Source: Molossus alvarezi
Taxonomy: Eukaryota; Chordata; Mammalia; Chiroptera; Molossidae
Assembly (NCBI GenBank): GCA_037176705.1
Contig: JBAWUJ010000071.1
Span: 310,001-374,000 of the forward strand
Length of the DNA stretch: 64,000 bases
Direction of reading: 5' to 3'
The position numbers were made by a program, and so were the translations under genes. This document shows positions 1-11,217 of the stretch, one piece after another. The notes under the pieces are model-generated. The model searched no databases. It saw only the letters and a program-made list of their open reading frames with translations, and had not been told where the DNA came from. Each line of letters begins with the position of its first letter. The first letter of the stretch is position 1.

Positions 1-1016
1 GAACACTAACAGTTTTTTCTCTGTAACACTAGAGAGTTCCTTCCCTGAAACACTAACTAGTTCCTTTCCTTGAACTGTAGCTAGTTCCTTAGATGGAACT
101 TTAAGTAGTTACTTCCATTAAACCCTAAGTAGTTTCTTCTATGGATAACTAACTAGTTCCTTCCATGGAACACTAGCTAGTTTCTTCCATAGAACACTAA
201 GTAGTTCTTTTCATGGAACACTAACTAGTTTCTTAAAAGGAACACAAGCTTTCCTCCATGAAACACTATGTAGTTCCTTCAATAGAAAATTATCTAGCTC
301 CTAACATGAAACACTAAGTAGTTTCTTCCATGGAACACTAGATAGCTCTAGCTAGTTCCTTCCATGGAACACTAGCGAGTTCTACCTATTTCCTTCCATG
401 GAACTCTAGCTAGTGACTTCCGTTGAACTCTCACTAGTTCCTTCAATGGAAAACTAAGTAGTTCTTTCCATGGAACACTAAGTAATCCTTACAATAAAAC
501 ACTAGCTAGTTCCATTCATGGAACTCTAGCTATTTTCTTCCATGGAACACTAAGTAGTTCCTTACATGAAACACTAGCTAGTTTTTTTGTTTGTTTTATT
601 TTTTTATTTTTTTATTTTTTTATTTTTTTATGGAATACTTGCTAGTTCCTTCCATGAAAAAAATATTTTGTTCATTCCATGGAACACTAATTAATTCCTT
701 TCATGAAACACTAGCTAGAACTTTCCATGAAACATTAAGTAGTTTCTCTCATTGAACACTAGCTAGTTCTAGCTAGTTCCTTCCATGGAACACTAGCTAG
801 TTCCTTCCATGGAAAACTAAGTTGTTTTTTACATGGAACAATAAGTGGTCACTTCCATGGAACACTATATAGTTTCATTTATGGAATACTAGCTTGTTCC
901 TTCCATGGAACACTAGCTTATTTTTTCCATGTAATTCTAAGTAATTCCTTCCATGGAATGATAAGTAGTTCCTCCCATGGAACATTAGCATATTCCTTTC
1001 ATGTAATATACTGCTA
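1..1016 (+). repeat. 24-bp satellite, forward block 1
   Basis: Degenerate tandem array with a 24-bp period. The forward monomer reads ACTAGCTAGT, TCC, TTCCATGGAA, C. Many units have CTAAGTAG instead of CTAGCTAG, and units of 23 or 25 bp are common. This block resembles the array just right of L1-1: landmarks near 12 and 561 recur near 5,247 and 6,715, so L1-1 inserted into already duplicated satellite. A T/A-rich expansion lies at 581-630. No gene is visible. The right edge is uncertain by a few bases because a CTAC string is shared with the start of the L1. Confidence 0.95.
581..630 (+). repeat. T/A-rich expansion inside a satellite monomer
   Basis: About 50 bp of T runs broken by single A or G bases. 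It lies between the GCTAG half of one palindrome and the ATGG half of the next, in the slot normally held by TTCCTTCC. A shorter counterpart with the same flanks is at 6,735-6,748. It is best read as slippage expansion after C-to-T changes in the TTCCTTCC slot, not as a retrotransposon tail, because no element body adjoins it. Confidence 0.8.
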
Positions 1017-1926
1017 CCTACACCCTTGCCACCCTGCATGGACCCTGGGAACTCTGTAGCCTGCTAAGCTCTCTGCTGGAGCCGCACAGACTCGTGGGCA
1101 CCAGGGGACTCGGTGTGATTCTGCTACCAAGGCTGAGTCCTGCAAACTCTGTGTGCTAAGCCCTCGGCGGGTGCCACGCAGACTCACGGGGACCAAGGGA
1201 CTGTGCTGGACGCTACTGCCACCTCTGCAGTGTCCCACTACCACGGCTCAGTCCTGGGGCTTCTGCTGAGCGCAACTCCCTCAGCTGGTGCCATAGCCGT
1301 GCCCACCCTTGGATGGAAGCAGCGCCCTTGGGTTAAAAGTCCCAGGCGGCTCCAGGACTCAGAGTCTGGACAGAGGCTAAATTGGCAGCAGCCACTCACC
1401 TTGGGCTCCGGCAGAGGGAAGGCAGACTGGACTGGAACTGTGTGGGGACACTCGGGTTTTGGAGGGTGCTAAGAGCTTTTGCTGAGTGCAGCCACGCAGG
1501 ACTGTGGTCATTTTACTTCTTCTCAGGGCCCTGGGAAGATGTGGCAGCCCTTCCCTCAAAGATTTAACCCCACCTGGTGGCCATTGAAATGCTAATTGAG
1601 GCCCATTAAGAAGGAAAACCTGCCTCACTCTCAGGAAATCTTCTAACACTGAGCACCTGAGGGAGTTTTTCAGGCAACTCAGAAACAAAGGGTCTGCAGG
1701 TGACCTCTACTAATAGCCTCCAGGCAAAAAAAAAAAAAAAAAGCTAGAGGATAACTACCATTCCCTGGGCGTGCAACACTAACCAGAAAGGCTAAGACTT
1801 GACGGTAGTGTTTAAAGAGGGTCCTCCCTGGCGCATCCAAACCCAGGAGAGGGAGCCACAAACAGCAGAACACCAACACCCACTGGGAAAACTTGGCAGA
1901 CTCCAAAGCCCACGGTGATAGCCAAA
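1017..1926 (+). promoter_or_regulatory. L1-1 5' UTR remnant
   Basis: GC-rich sequence relative to the satellite. The first ~280 bp are diverged copies of the ~130-bp 5' UTR monomer seen in L1-B; the shared core is GGGAACTCTGTAGCCTGC. The next ~500 bp are a non-monomeric part that L1-B lacks at this position. Part of it (about 1,409-1,511) matches the inverted fragment at 59,914-60,016. An A18 run sits near 1,725. Just before ORF1, about 1,815-1,920 matches the L1-B leader. L1 5' UTRs carry the internal RNA polymerase II promoter; activity here is unlikely. Short open frames inside are not L1 proteins. Confidence 0.8.
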
Positions 1927-2826
1927 TTGGTGAGAAACAGAAACAAAAGCCAAATGAAAGAACAATAGACTTCTACAAAAGATGAAATAAATGATGTGCA
2001 GTTAAGCAAGTTAACAGAACAAGAATTTAGAGCCATGATGTTGCGGAAGCTCAACAGCATGAGTAAGGACATGAGCACCATGAGTAAAGACATAAAAAGG
2101 TTGAACATAAACCAGTTGGAAATGAAAAACCAACAGAAAAAAATAATGACATATCAGAAATGAAAAACACATCGGAAGGTCTAAAAAGCAGAGTAGGAGA
2201 AGCAGAGGACCGGATCAGTGAATTAGAAGACAGGCTACAAGAAATCAACCAATCAGAAAAAAAAAAAGGAAAAAAAAGATTAAAAAACAGGAAGACAGCT
2301 TAAGAGAACTGTGGGACAACTGGAAACGGAATAATATTCGCATCATAGGAGTCCCTGAAGAAGAAGAAAGTAAGCAAGAGCTAGAGAATATATTCAAAGA
2401 AATAGTGACAGAAAACTTCCCTAATTTGGTGAAGGAAGAAGGCATTCAAGTTCAAGAAGCTCAGAGAGCCCCAAGTAAGAAGAACCCAAACAGGCCCACA
2501 CCAAGACACATAGTAATCAAACTGCCAAAAATTAAACACAAAGAGGGAATCCAAAAAGCAGCAAGAGTTAAGCAACAGGTTACCTACAAAAGAAACCCCA
2601 TTAGGCTCTCAGCTGACTTTTCACAAGAAACACTACAGGCTAAAAGGGAATGGCATGAAGTAATCAAGGTCATGAAAAACAAGGATCTGAATCCAAGACT
2701 ACTCTACCCAGCAAGGCTATCATTCAAAATAGAAGGTCAAATAAAGAACTTTTCAGACAAAAAAAGGCTAAGGGAATACATTAGCACCAAACCAACACTG
2801 CAAGAAATGTTAAAAGGACTGCTGTA
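1927..2826 (+). pseudogene. L1-1 ORF1 pseudogene (RNA-binding chaperone ORF1p)
   Basis: ORF1p is the trimeric RNA-binding protein that packages L1 RNA. The start codon expected by alignment with L1-B is TTG at 1,927, followed by VRNRNKSQMKEQ and then a stop (CAA TAG; L1-B has CAA GAG). The coiled-coil part runs to about 2,300 but is frameshifted near 2,140. The C-terminal half is still open from 2,405 to 2,826: residues NPIRLSADFSQETLQAKREW and ARLSFKIEGQIKNFSDKKR mark the RRM and C-terminal domains, ending in LKGLL and a stop. This is about 300 codons, slightly under the usual 330-370. The gap to the ORF2 ATG is 46 bp, the usual L1 arrangement. Confidence 0.9.
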
Positions 2827-2872
2827 ATTACCAGGAGAAATGGGAAGGAAAATAGAACCACACTAAACATAA

Positions 2873-4975
2873 ATGGCAATAAATAAGTAAATATCAATAA
2901 TCACCTTAAATGTAAATAGACTAAATGCTCCCATAAAAAGACAAAGAGTAGCTGATTGGATAAGAAAGCATGACTCATCTATGTTTTGTTTATAAGAGAC
3001 CCACCTCACAACAAAAGAGCCACATAGATTGAAAGTGAAGTGATGAAAAAAATCTTTCAAGCAAACGAAAAGAAAAAACAGCTGGGGTAGCAATATTATA
3101 TCTGATAAAATAGACTTCAGAATGAATGCCATAAATAAAGACAAAGAAGACCACTACGTCATATTGAAAGGATCTATTCAACAGGAAGATATAACCTTGA
3201 TAAACATATATGCACCAAATATAGGAGCACCAAAATATATTTAAAAAACATTAGAGGACTTCAAAGGAGAAATCGTTAGCAATACAATCATACCAGGGGA
3301 CTTCAACTCCCCGCTCACATCACTGGATAGATCCTGGACAAAAAATTAGCAAGGAAAGAAAGACTCTAAATGAAGCACTAGACGAAATGGATTTAATAGA
3401 TATTTACAGAGAATTACAACCCAAAACTACAGAATTCACATTCCTCTCAGGTGCACATGGAACATTCTCAAACATAGACCACATGTTAGGGCACAAACTA
3501 AGTCTCTACAAGTTCAAGAAGATTAAAATTATATCAAGCATCTTCTCAGACCACAATGGTATGAAACTAGAAATCAATTGCAAGAAGAACATACAAAGAC
3601 ATTTGAACACATGGAAGCTAAATAGAATGTTATTAAACAATGAATGGGTCACCGAGGAGATCAAGGAAGAAATCAAACACTTCCTGGAAACCAATGAAAA
3701 TGAACACACAGCAACACAAAATCTATGGGATGCAGCAAAAGCAGTTCTGAGAGGGAAGTTCATAGCACTACAGGCCTACCTCAAAAAACAAGAAAAATAT
3801 CTAATAGACTATTTAACCTCACAACGTAAAGAACTAGAGGGCAAACAAAAAGAAGACCCCAGAGCAAGTAGAAGGAAAAAAATAGTATGGATCAGAGCAG
3901 AAATAAATGACATAGAGACCAAAAAAAAAAAAAAAAAACAATTCAGAGGATCAATAAACAAAGAGCTGGTTTTTCAAAAAGATAAACAAGATTGATGGAC
4001 CCTTAGCTAGATTCACCAAGAAACAAAGAGAGAGAACCCAAATACATAAAATCAGAAATGAAAGAGGAGAGATAACAACTGACACCACAGAAATGCAAAA
4101 GATTGTTAACAACTACTATGAACAATTATACGGCTACAAATTCGAAAATCTAAGCAAAATGGACACATTTCTAGAAACACATAGTCTCCCAAAACTGGAT
4201 CAGGAGGAGATAGAAAACTTGAACAGACCAATAACAACAGAAGAAATTGAAGATGTAATCAAGACTCTCCCAGCAAACAAAAGCCCAGGATCAGATGATT
4301 TCATGGGGGAGTTTTACTGAATTTTTGAAGAAGAACTAATACCCATTCTCCTCAAACTATTTCAAAAAATTCAGGAAGAAGGAAAACTTTTAAACTCGTT
4401 TTATGAAGCCAGCATAATTGTAATTCCAAAACCAGAAAAAGACACAAGGAAAGAAAACTACAGGCCAATATCCCTGATGAACATATATGCCAAAATCGTG
4501 AACAAAATACTAGCAAATCGAATCCAGCAATACACCAGAAAAATTATCCACCATGACCAAGTGGGATTCATCCCAGGGATGCAAGGATGGTACAATATTC
4601 GCAAATCAATAAATGTGATACACCACCTAAATAAAATGAAGAATAAAAACCACATGATCATATCAATAGATGCTGAAAAAGCCTTTGACAAAATCCAGCA
4701 TCCATTTCTGATAAAAACGCTCAGAACTGTGGGAATAGAGGGATCATATCTAGACATAATAAAAGTCATATATGAAAGACCTACAGCCAACATCATACTC
4801 AATGCGCAAAAAATAAAAGCATTTCCCTTAAGATCAGGAACAAGGCAACGATGCCCACTTTCGCCACTCCTATTTAACATAGTACTGGAAGTCTTAGCCA
4901 CAGCAATCAGACAGGAAGAAAAAGTAAAAGGGATCCAAATTGGAAAGGAGGAAATGAAATTGTCATTATTTGCAG
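2873..4975 (+). pseudogene. L1-1 ORF2 pseudogene (endonuclease-reverse transcriptase, truncated)
   Basis: ORF2p supplies the endonuclease and reverse transcriptase used for target-primed insertion. The frame opens at ATG 2,873 with MAINK followed at once by TAA. A second stop in the endonuclease is TAA at 3,242-3,244, also present in L1-A. A 2-bp loss near 3,336 shifts frame. The next open stretch, 3,387-3,995, has the endonuclease SDHNGM motif and the linker. An A run grown to 18 (7 in L1-A) at about 3,921-3,938 shifts frame again. From 4,093 the reverse transcriptase fingers and palm are readable (KSPGSDDF, then TGA at 4,318, [52 protein letters not shown]). It stops inside the catalytic FADD box: FA is present, both aspartates are gone. 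The rest of the RT and the Cys-rich end are deleted. Confidence 0.93.
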
Positions 4976-5075
4976 GGAGGGAGGGGGAGGGGGGAATCAG
5001 TGGGGGAAAAGGAGAAACATCTGTAACAAAAATTAATCAATCAATCAATCAATAAATAAAGAAAAGAAAAGAAAA
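4976..5075 (+). other. L1-1 3' UTR remnant and A-rich tail
   Basis: Starts exactly at the deletion junction. The G-rich stretch (GGAGGGAGGGGGAGGGGGG) and the following AATCAGTGGGGG match the reverse complement of the L1-A 3' end at 51,149-51,220. It ends in AACAAAAATTAATCA, repeated TCAA, AATAAATAAA and three GAAAA units. An AATAAA hexamer lies at about 5,051-5,060. Satellite resumes at 5,076 with CTATGTAGTTCC. Confidence 0.9.
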
Positions 5076-8000
5076 CTATGTAGTTCCTTACATGAAACAC
5101 TAGCTAGTTCCTTCCAAGGAACACTACCTAGTTTTTCCCATGGAATACTAGATAGTTTCTTCTATTGGTTAACTAGCTAATACCTTCCATAAAATACTGG
5201 CTACTTCCTTCTTTGGGAAACTAGCTAGTCCTTTCCCTGGAACACTGTTTTTTCTCTGTAACACTAAGTAGTTCCTTCCGTCGAACACTAACTAGTACCA
5301 TACTTAGAACTGTAGCTAGTTCCTTCCATGGAACAATAAGTAGTTACTTCCATTAAACCCAAAGTAGTTTCTTCTCTGGAAAACTAACTAATTCCTTCCA
5401 TGGAACACTAGCTAGATTCTTCTATGGAACATTAAGTAGTTATATTTATGGAACACTAACTAGTTTCTTAAAAGGAACACAAGCTAGTTCCTCCATGGAA
5501 CACTATGTAACTCCTTCCATAGAAAATTAATTAGTTCCTTCCATGGAAAACTAAGTAGTTTCTTCCATGGAACACTAGCTAGTACTAGCTTGTTCCTTCC
5601 TTGGAACACTAGCTAGTTCCTTCCATGGAATGCTAGTTAGTGACTTCCGTGGAACTCTAGCTAGTTCCTTTAATGGAAAACTAAGTACTTCTTTCCAAGG
5701 AACACTAAGTAGCCCCTACAATAAAACACTAGCTAGTTACCTTCATGGAACACTAGCTAGTACCATCAATAAAACAATAATTTTTCTCATGCAACTTAAA
5801 TTTTTCCTTCAATAGAACACTAAGTACTTCCTTCCATGGAACACTAAGTAGTTCCATCCATGGAAAAGTAAGTAATTCTATCCATGAAAAACATGCTAAC
5901 TCCAGTCATGGAACATGAAGTAGTTCCTTCCATGGAACACAAAATATTTCCTTCCATGGAACACTAATAATTTCTTCCATTAAACACCACTAGTTTCTTC
6001 CATGGAACACTAAGTATTTCCTTTTATGGTACAAAAAGTATTTCCTGTATGGAACACTACCTAGTTTCTTCCATGGAACAGTAGTTTGTTCCTTTCATGG
6101 AACACAAAGCAGTTTCTTTCCTGGAACACTAGAATTTTTTTTTTTTTATAGAACACAACCAGATCTTTCCATGGAACACTAGTTAGTTCCATCCACGTAA
6201 CATATGTAGTTTACTCCATGGAACACTACCTAGATACATCCATGGAAAACTAGCTAATTCCTTCCAAGGGACACTAGCTAGTTCCTACCATGGAACACTA
6301 ACTAACTCTTTCCTTGGAACACTAGCTAGTTCGTTCCATAAAACAGTAGCAAGTTCCTTTCATGGAACACTAAGTAGTTCCTTCCATGGAACACTAGCAA
6401 GTTCCTTCCATGGAAAACTAGCAAGTTCCTTCCATGGAACACTAGTAATTTTTTTCCATGGAACAGAAGCTAGTTCCTTTCATGTTACACTACCTAGTTT
6501 CTTCATGAAACACTAACTAGTTTCTTCCATGGAGCAGTAAGTTGTTCCTTTGTGGAACACTAATACTTTCTTCCATGTAACACTAGGTAGTTCCTCCATG
6601 GAACACTAGCTTGTTTTCTTCGTATAACACTAAGTATTTTTTTTTCCATGGAATACGACCTAGTTCCTTCCATGGAACCATAGCTATTTTCTTCCATGGG
6701 ACTCTAAGTAGTATCTTACATTAAACACTAGCTAGTTTTTTTTTTTTATGGAAAACTTGCTAGTTCCTTCCATGAAACAATATTTTTTTCATTCCATGGA
6801 ACACAAATTAATTCCTTTCATGAAACACTAGCAAGACCTTTCCATGAAACACTAAGTAGTTCCTTCCATGGAACACTAAGTAGTTCCTTCCATGGAATAC
6901 TAGCTAGTTCTAGCTAGTTCCTTCCATGCAACACTAGCTAGTTCCTTCCATGGAAAACTAAGTAGTTCTTTACATGGAACACTACGTAGTCCCTTCCATG
7001 GAACACTATATAGTTCCATTTATGAAATACTAGCTAGTTCTTTCCATGGAACACTAGCTATTTTTTTCCATGTAACTCTAAGTAATTCCTTCCATGGAAC
7101 ACTAAGTAGTTCCTTCCTTAGAACACTAATTCCTTCAATTAAACACTACATAGTTACATCCATGGAACATTAAGTAGTTACTTCCAGGAAACCCTACGTA
7201 GTTTCTTTTATGCAAAACTAGCTAGTTCCTTCCATGGAACACTATTTAGTTCCTTGCATAGAACACTAATTAGTATCTTAGATGGAACTCTCACTAGTTT
7301 CTTCCATGGAACATTAGCTAGTTTCTTTCATGCAACACTATGTAGTTCTTTTCATAGAAAACTAACAAGTTTCTTAAAAGTAACACATGCTAATTTCTCC
7401 ATGGAACACTATGTAGTTCCTTCCATATAACATTAACAAGTTCCTTCCATGGAACACTAGCTATTTCTAGCTAGTTCCTTCCAGGGAACACTAGCTAGTT
7501 ACTTCCGTGGAACTTTAGCTATTTCCCGCCATGGAGAACTAAGTAGTTCTTTCCAAGCTACATTAAGTAGCCCCTTCAATAATACACTAGTTAGTTCCAT
7601 TCACACAATACTAGCTAGTTTTTTTCCATGGAACAGTAAGTAGTTCCTTCCATGGAACACTAGCGATTTTCTTCAATGGAACACTAAGTAGTTTCATCTA
7701 TATAAAATTAAGTAATTCCATCCATGAAACCCTAGCTAACTCCATTCATGGAACACTAAGTAGCTCCTTCCATGGAACACAAAGTATTTTCTTCCATGGA
7801 ACACTAGCTAATTCCTTCCATTAAACACTACTAGTTTCTTCCTTAAAATACTAAGTAGTTCCTTCAATGGTTCACTAGCTAGCTCCTTCCGTGGAACAGA
7901 AGCTCGTATCCTCCATGGAACAATAAGTAGTTTCCTCCATGGAACACTAGCTAGATACTTCCATGGAACAGTAGATAGTTTTTTTCCATGGAACACTAAC

Positions 8001-11000
8001 TAGTACTTACCATGGAACACTACTAGCTCCTTCCATGAAGTAGCAGCTAGATCCTTCCTTTGAACACTAGCTAGTTCCTTCCATTGAACACTAAATAGTT
8101 TCTGCCATGGAATACGAACTAATTCCTTCCCTGGAACACTAGCTAGTCCCCTCCATGGAACACTATGTTGTTCCCTCCATGGAACACAAAGTAGTTTCTT
8201 CAATCGTATACTATTCACTTTTTTCCATTGAACACTGGAAGGTTTATTCTAGTGAACAGCATGTAGTGCCTTCCATGGAATATAAACTAAATCCTTCCAT
8301 GGAACACTAAGTAGTGCCTTCCATGGAACACTAAGTAGTTTATTCCATGGAACACTAGATAGTTTTAGTTAGTTCCTTCCATGGAACACTAAGTAGTTCC
8401 TTCCATTGAACACTTGCTAGTTTTCTCCATGAAACACTACCTACTTCTTTCCGTGAAACACTAAGTAGTTCCTTCCATGCCACACTAAGAAGTATTTTTT
8501 ATAGAACACTAGGTAGAACCTTCCATAAAACACTAGCTAGCTTTTTCCATGGAACACTAAGTAGTTTTTTCCATGGAGCACTAAGTAGTTCCTTCCATGA
8601 AACACTAGCTAGTTCTAGCTAGTTCCTTCCATGTAACACTAGCAAGTTACTTCCACGAAAAACTTAGTAGTTCTTTGCATGGAACACGAAGGATTCCCTT
8701 CGTCATGGAACACGATATAGTTCCTTCCATGGAATACTAGCTATTTCCTTACATGGAACACTAATTTATTTTTCCCATGTAACTCTATGTAATTTCTTTC
8801 ATTGAACACTAAGTAGATCCTTCCATGGAACACTAGTTTCTTTTTTCCATGTAACTCTAAGTAATCCTTCCATGGAACACTAAGTAGTTCCTTCCATGGA
8901 ACACTAAAGTATTCCTTCCATGGAACACTAAGTAGTTCCTTCCTTGGAACACTAAGTACTTTCTTTCATGGAACACTAGATAATTTCTCCATGGACCACT
9001 AGCCAGTTCTTTCCATGTAAAAATAATATTTCCTTTCATGGAACACTAAGTAGTTCCATTTTTGGAGCACTTGCTAGTTCCTTCCATCAAACAGTAGCTA
9101 GTTCCTTCCATGGAAAAATAAGTAGTTCCTTCCATGGAACACTAAGTATTTTTTTTTTTTAATCATTAGCTAAATCCTTCCATGAAACACTACCTAGTTC
9201 TTTCCATAAAACACTAGGTAGTTCCTTCCATGGAACACTAGCTAGATACATAAATGGAACACTAGCTAGTTTCTTCAATGGAATACTAGCTAATTCTTTT
9301 CATGAAACACTAAGTAGTCCTTCCATGAAACACTAAGTAGTTTCTTCTATGGAAAACTATGTAGTTCCTTACATGGAACACTAAGTACTTCCTTCATGGA
9401 ACACCTACTTGTTCCTTCCATGGAACACAATCTAGTTCCTTCCATGGAACACTAAGTAGTTTCTCCATAGAACACTAAGTAGTTCTTTCCATGGAACAAT
9501 GAGTAGTTTCTTCCCTGGAACTCTAGCTGGTTTCTTCCATGGAATACTAGCTATTTCCCTCCATGAAACACTAGATAGAATTTTCGTTGAAACACTAGCT
9601 AGTACCTTTCTTGGAACACTAGCTAGTTCCTTCTATAGAACCCTTAGTAGTTGTTTACATGGAACACTAGCTAATTACTTCCATGGACCACTGAATAGTT
9701 CCTAACATGGAACACTAGCAATTTCTAACTAGTTTATCTCATGGAACACTAGCTAGTTACTTCCGTGGAAGTCTTGCTAGTTCTTTCCATCGGAAAAATA
9801 TGTAGTTTCTTCCATGGAATACTAAGTAATTTTATCCATAAAACACTAACTTGTTCCCTCCAAGCTACACTAGCTAGTACCTTCTATGGAAGACTAAGTA
9901 GTTCCTTCTATAAAACACGAAACAGTACCTTCCATGAATCAATAAGTAGATCCTTCCACGCAACACTAAGTAGTTTATACCCTGGAGCAGTAGCTAGAAC
10001 CTTCCATTGAACACCAGCTAGTTCTTTCCATGAAACACTAGACAGTTTCTTCCTTGGAACATTATCTAATGTTATCCATGGAACATTAGCTAGTTTAAGC
10101 CATGAAACACTAGCTACTTTCTACTATGGAACACTAAGTAGTTCCTTCCATGGAACACTAAGTAGTTCCTCCATGGAACACTAAGTACTTTCTTCTCTGG
10201 AACACGAACTCGTTCCTTCCATTGAACAATAGCTAGTTCCTTCTCTGCAACACTAGCTTGTTCCTTTCTTGGAACACTAACTACTTCCTTCTCTGGAACA
10301 CTAAGTACTTCCTCCCCTGGAACACTAGTTAGTTCCTACCATGGAACACTAGCTACTTCATTCCATGGAACACTACGTAGTTCTATCCATGGAACACTAA
10401 GTAGTTCCATCCATGGAAAACTAGCTATAACATTCCATGGAACACTAAGTAGTTTATTTTATGGAACACTAGCTAGTTCTATCTAGTTCCTTCCATGGAA
10501 CACTAAGTAGTTCGTTCCATGGAAGTATCTATCTAGATACTTCCAATTGAACACTAGCTAGTTCCTTCCACGGAAAATTAAGTAGTTACTTCCATGAAAC
10601 CCTAAGTAGTTTTTTTCATGGAAAACTAGTTAGTTCCTTCCATGGAACACTATTTAGTTTATTACATGGTTCAGTAACTAGTTTCATCCATGGAACGCTA
10701 ACTAGTTCCTTCCATGTAACACCAGTCAGTTCCTTCCATGGAACACTAGCTACTTCTTTCCATGTAACACTAAGTAGTTCTTTCTATGGAACACTAACTA
10801 ACCCCTCCCAAGGAACATTAGCTAGATCCTTTCATGGAACACTACGTAATTCCTTCCACGGAACATTAAATAGTTTCATCCATGGAAGACTAACTAGTTC
10901 CTTCAAATCGACACTATGTAGTTCCTTCCATGGAACACTAGTTATTTTCTTCTATAGAACAATAAGTAGTTCCTTCCATGGAACACTAAGTAGTTCCTTG

Positions 11001-11217
11001 CATGGAACATTTAATAGTTTCTTCGATGGAACATTAACTAGTTTTTTCCATGGGAAACTAGCTAGTACCGTCCATGGAATACTAGCTAGTTCTTTCCATA
11101 GAACACTAAGTAGTTCCTTCCATGAAACACTAATAATTTCTCCATTGGAACACGAAGTAGTTCCTTTCATGGAACAGTAGCTTGTTCCTTCCATGGAACA
11201 CTAAGCAGCTTCTTCCA
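5076..11217 (+). repeat. 24-bp satellite, forward block 2
   Basis: Continuation of the forward array after L1-1, about 256 monomers. It contains several +10-bp spacer variants (near 5,580, 6,903, 7,463 and 8,607) and T-rich slot expansions (near 6,135, 6,735 and 9,146). A ~130-bp portion around 8,050-8,170 is closely matched around 32,980-33,090, about 24.9 kb away in the same orientation. No promoter, RNA gene or protein gene was recognised; open frames here are repeat-driven. The right boundary is the TTCCATGGAA palindrome at 11,213-11,222, after which orientation flips. Confidence 0.95.
5247..7100 (+). repeat. Higher-order copy of satellite 12-990
   Basis: Landmarks in block 1 recur here in the same order: GTTTTTTCTCTG at 12 and 5,247; a T-expanded monomer at 581 and 6,735; and the run ending CATGTAATTCTAAGTAATTCC near 930 matched by CATGTAACTCTAAGTAATTCC near 7,070. 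The spacing is 5,235 bp at the left end and 6,154 bp at the T tract. After removing L1-1 this is about 1.18 and 2.10 kb, so the second copy holds roughly 919 bp (about 38 monomers) of extra satellite. Confidence 0.75.

Larger units (their letters stand above)
1017..5075 (+). mobile_element. L1-1: old LINE-1, 5' truncated and internally deleted
   Basis: Non-LTR retrotransposon in the order 5' UTR remnant, ORF1, ORF2, short 3' UTR end and A-rich tail. It starts inside a 5' UTR monomer like those of L1-B (58,790-59,580), so it is 5' truncated. ORF1 has lost its ATG, and ORF2 carries several stops and frameshifts. About 1.84 kb is missing compared with L1-A: the sequence passes directly from the reverse transcriptase FA of FADD into the G-rich end of the 3' UTR. 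The tail at about 5,030-5,075 holds ATCA and AAAG simple repeats. I found no convincing target-site duplication. The density of lesions makes it the most decayed of the three L1s, and it cannot move by itself. Confidence 0.95.

Noticed and set aside
1014..1688. Short open frames at 1,014-1,688 on both strands as small genes
   Set aside because: They lie in the L1-1 5' UTR, which is GC-rich and therefore low in stops; none matches ORF1 or ORF2.
4960..4990. L1-1 deletion as a spliced, re-integrated L1 transcript
   Set aside because: No placement of the junction within GCAG gives GT-AG borders; the best alternative is AT-AG.
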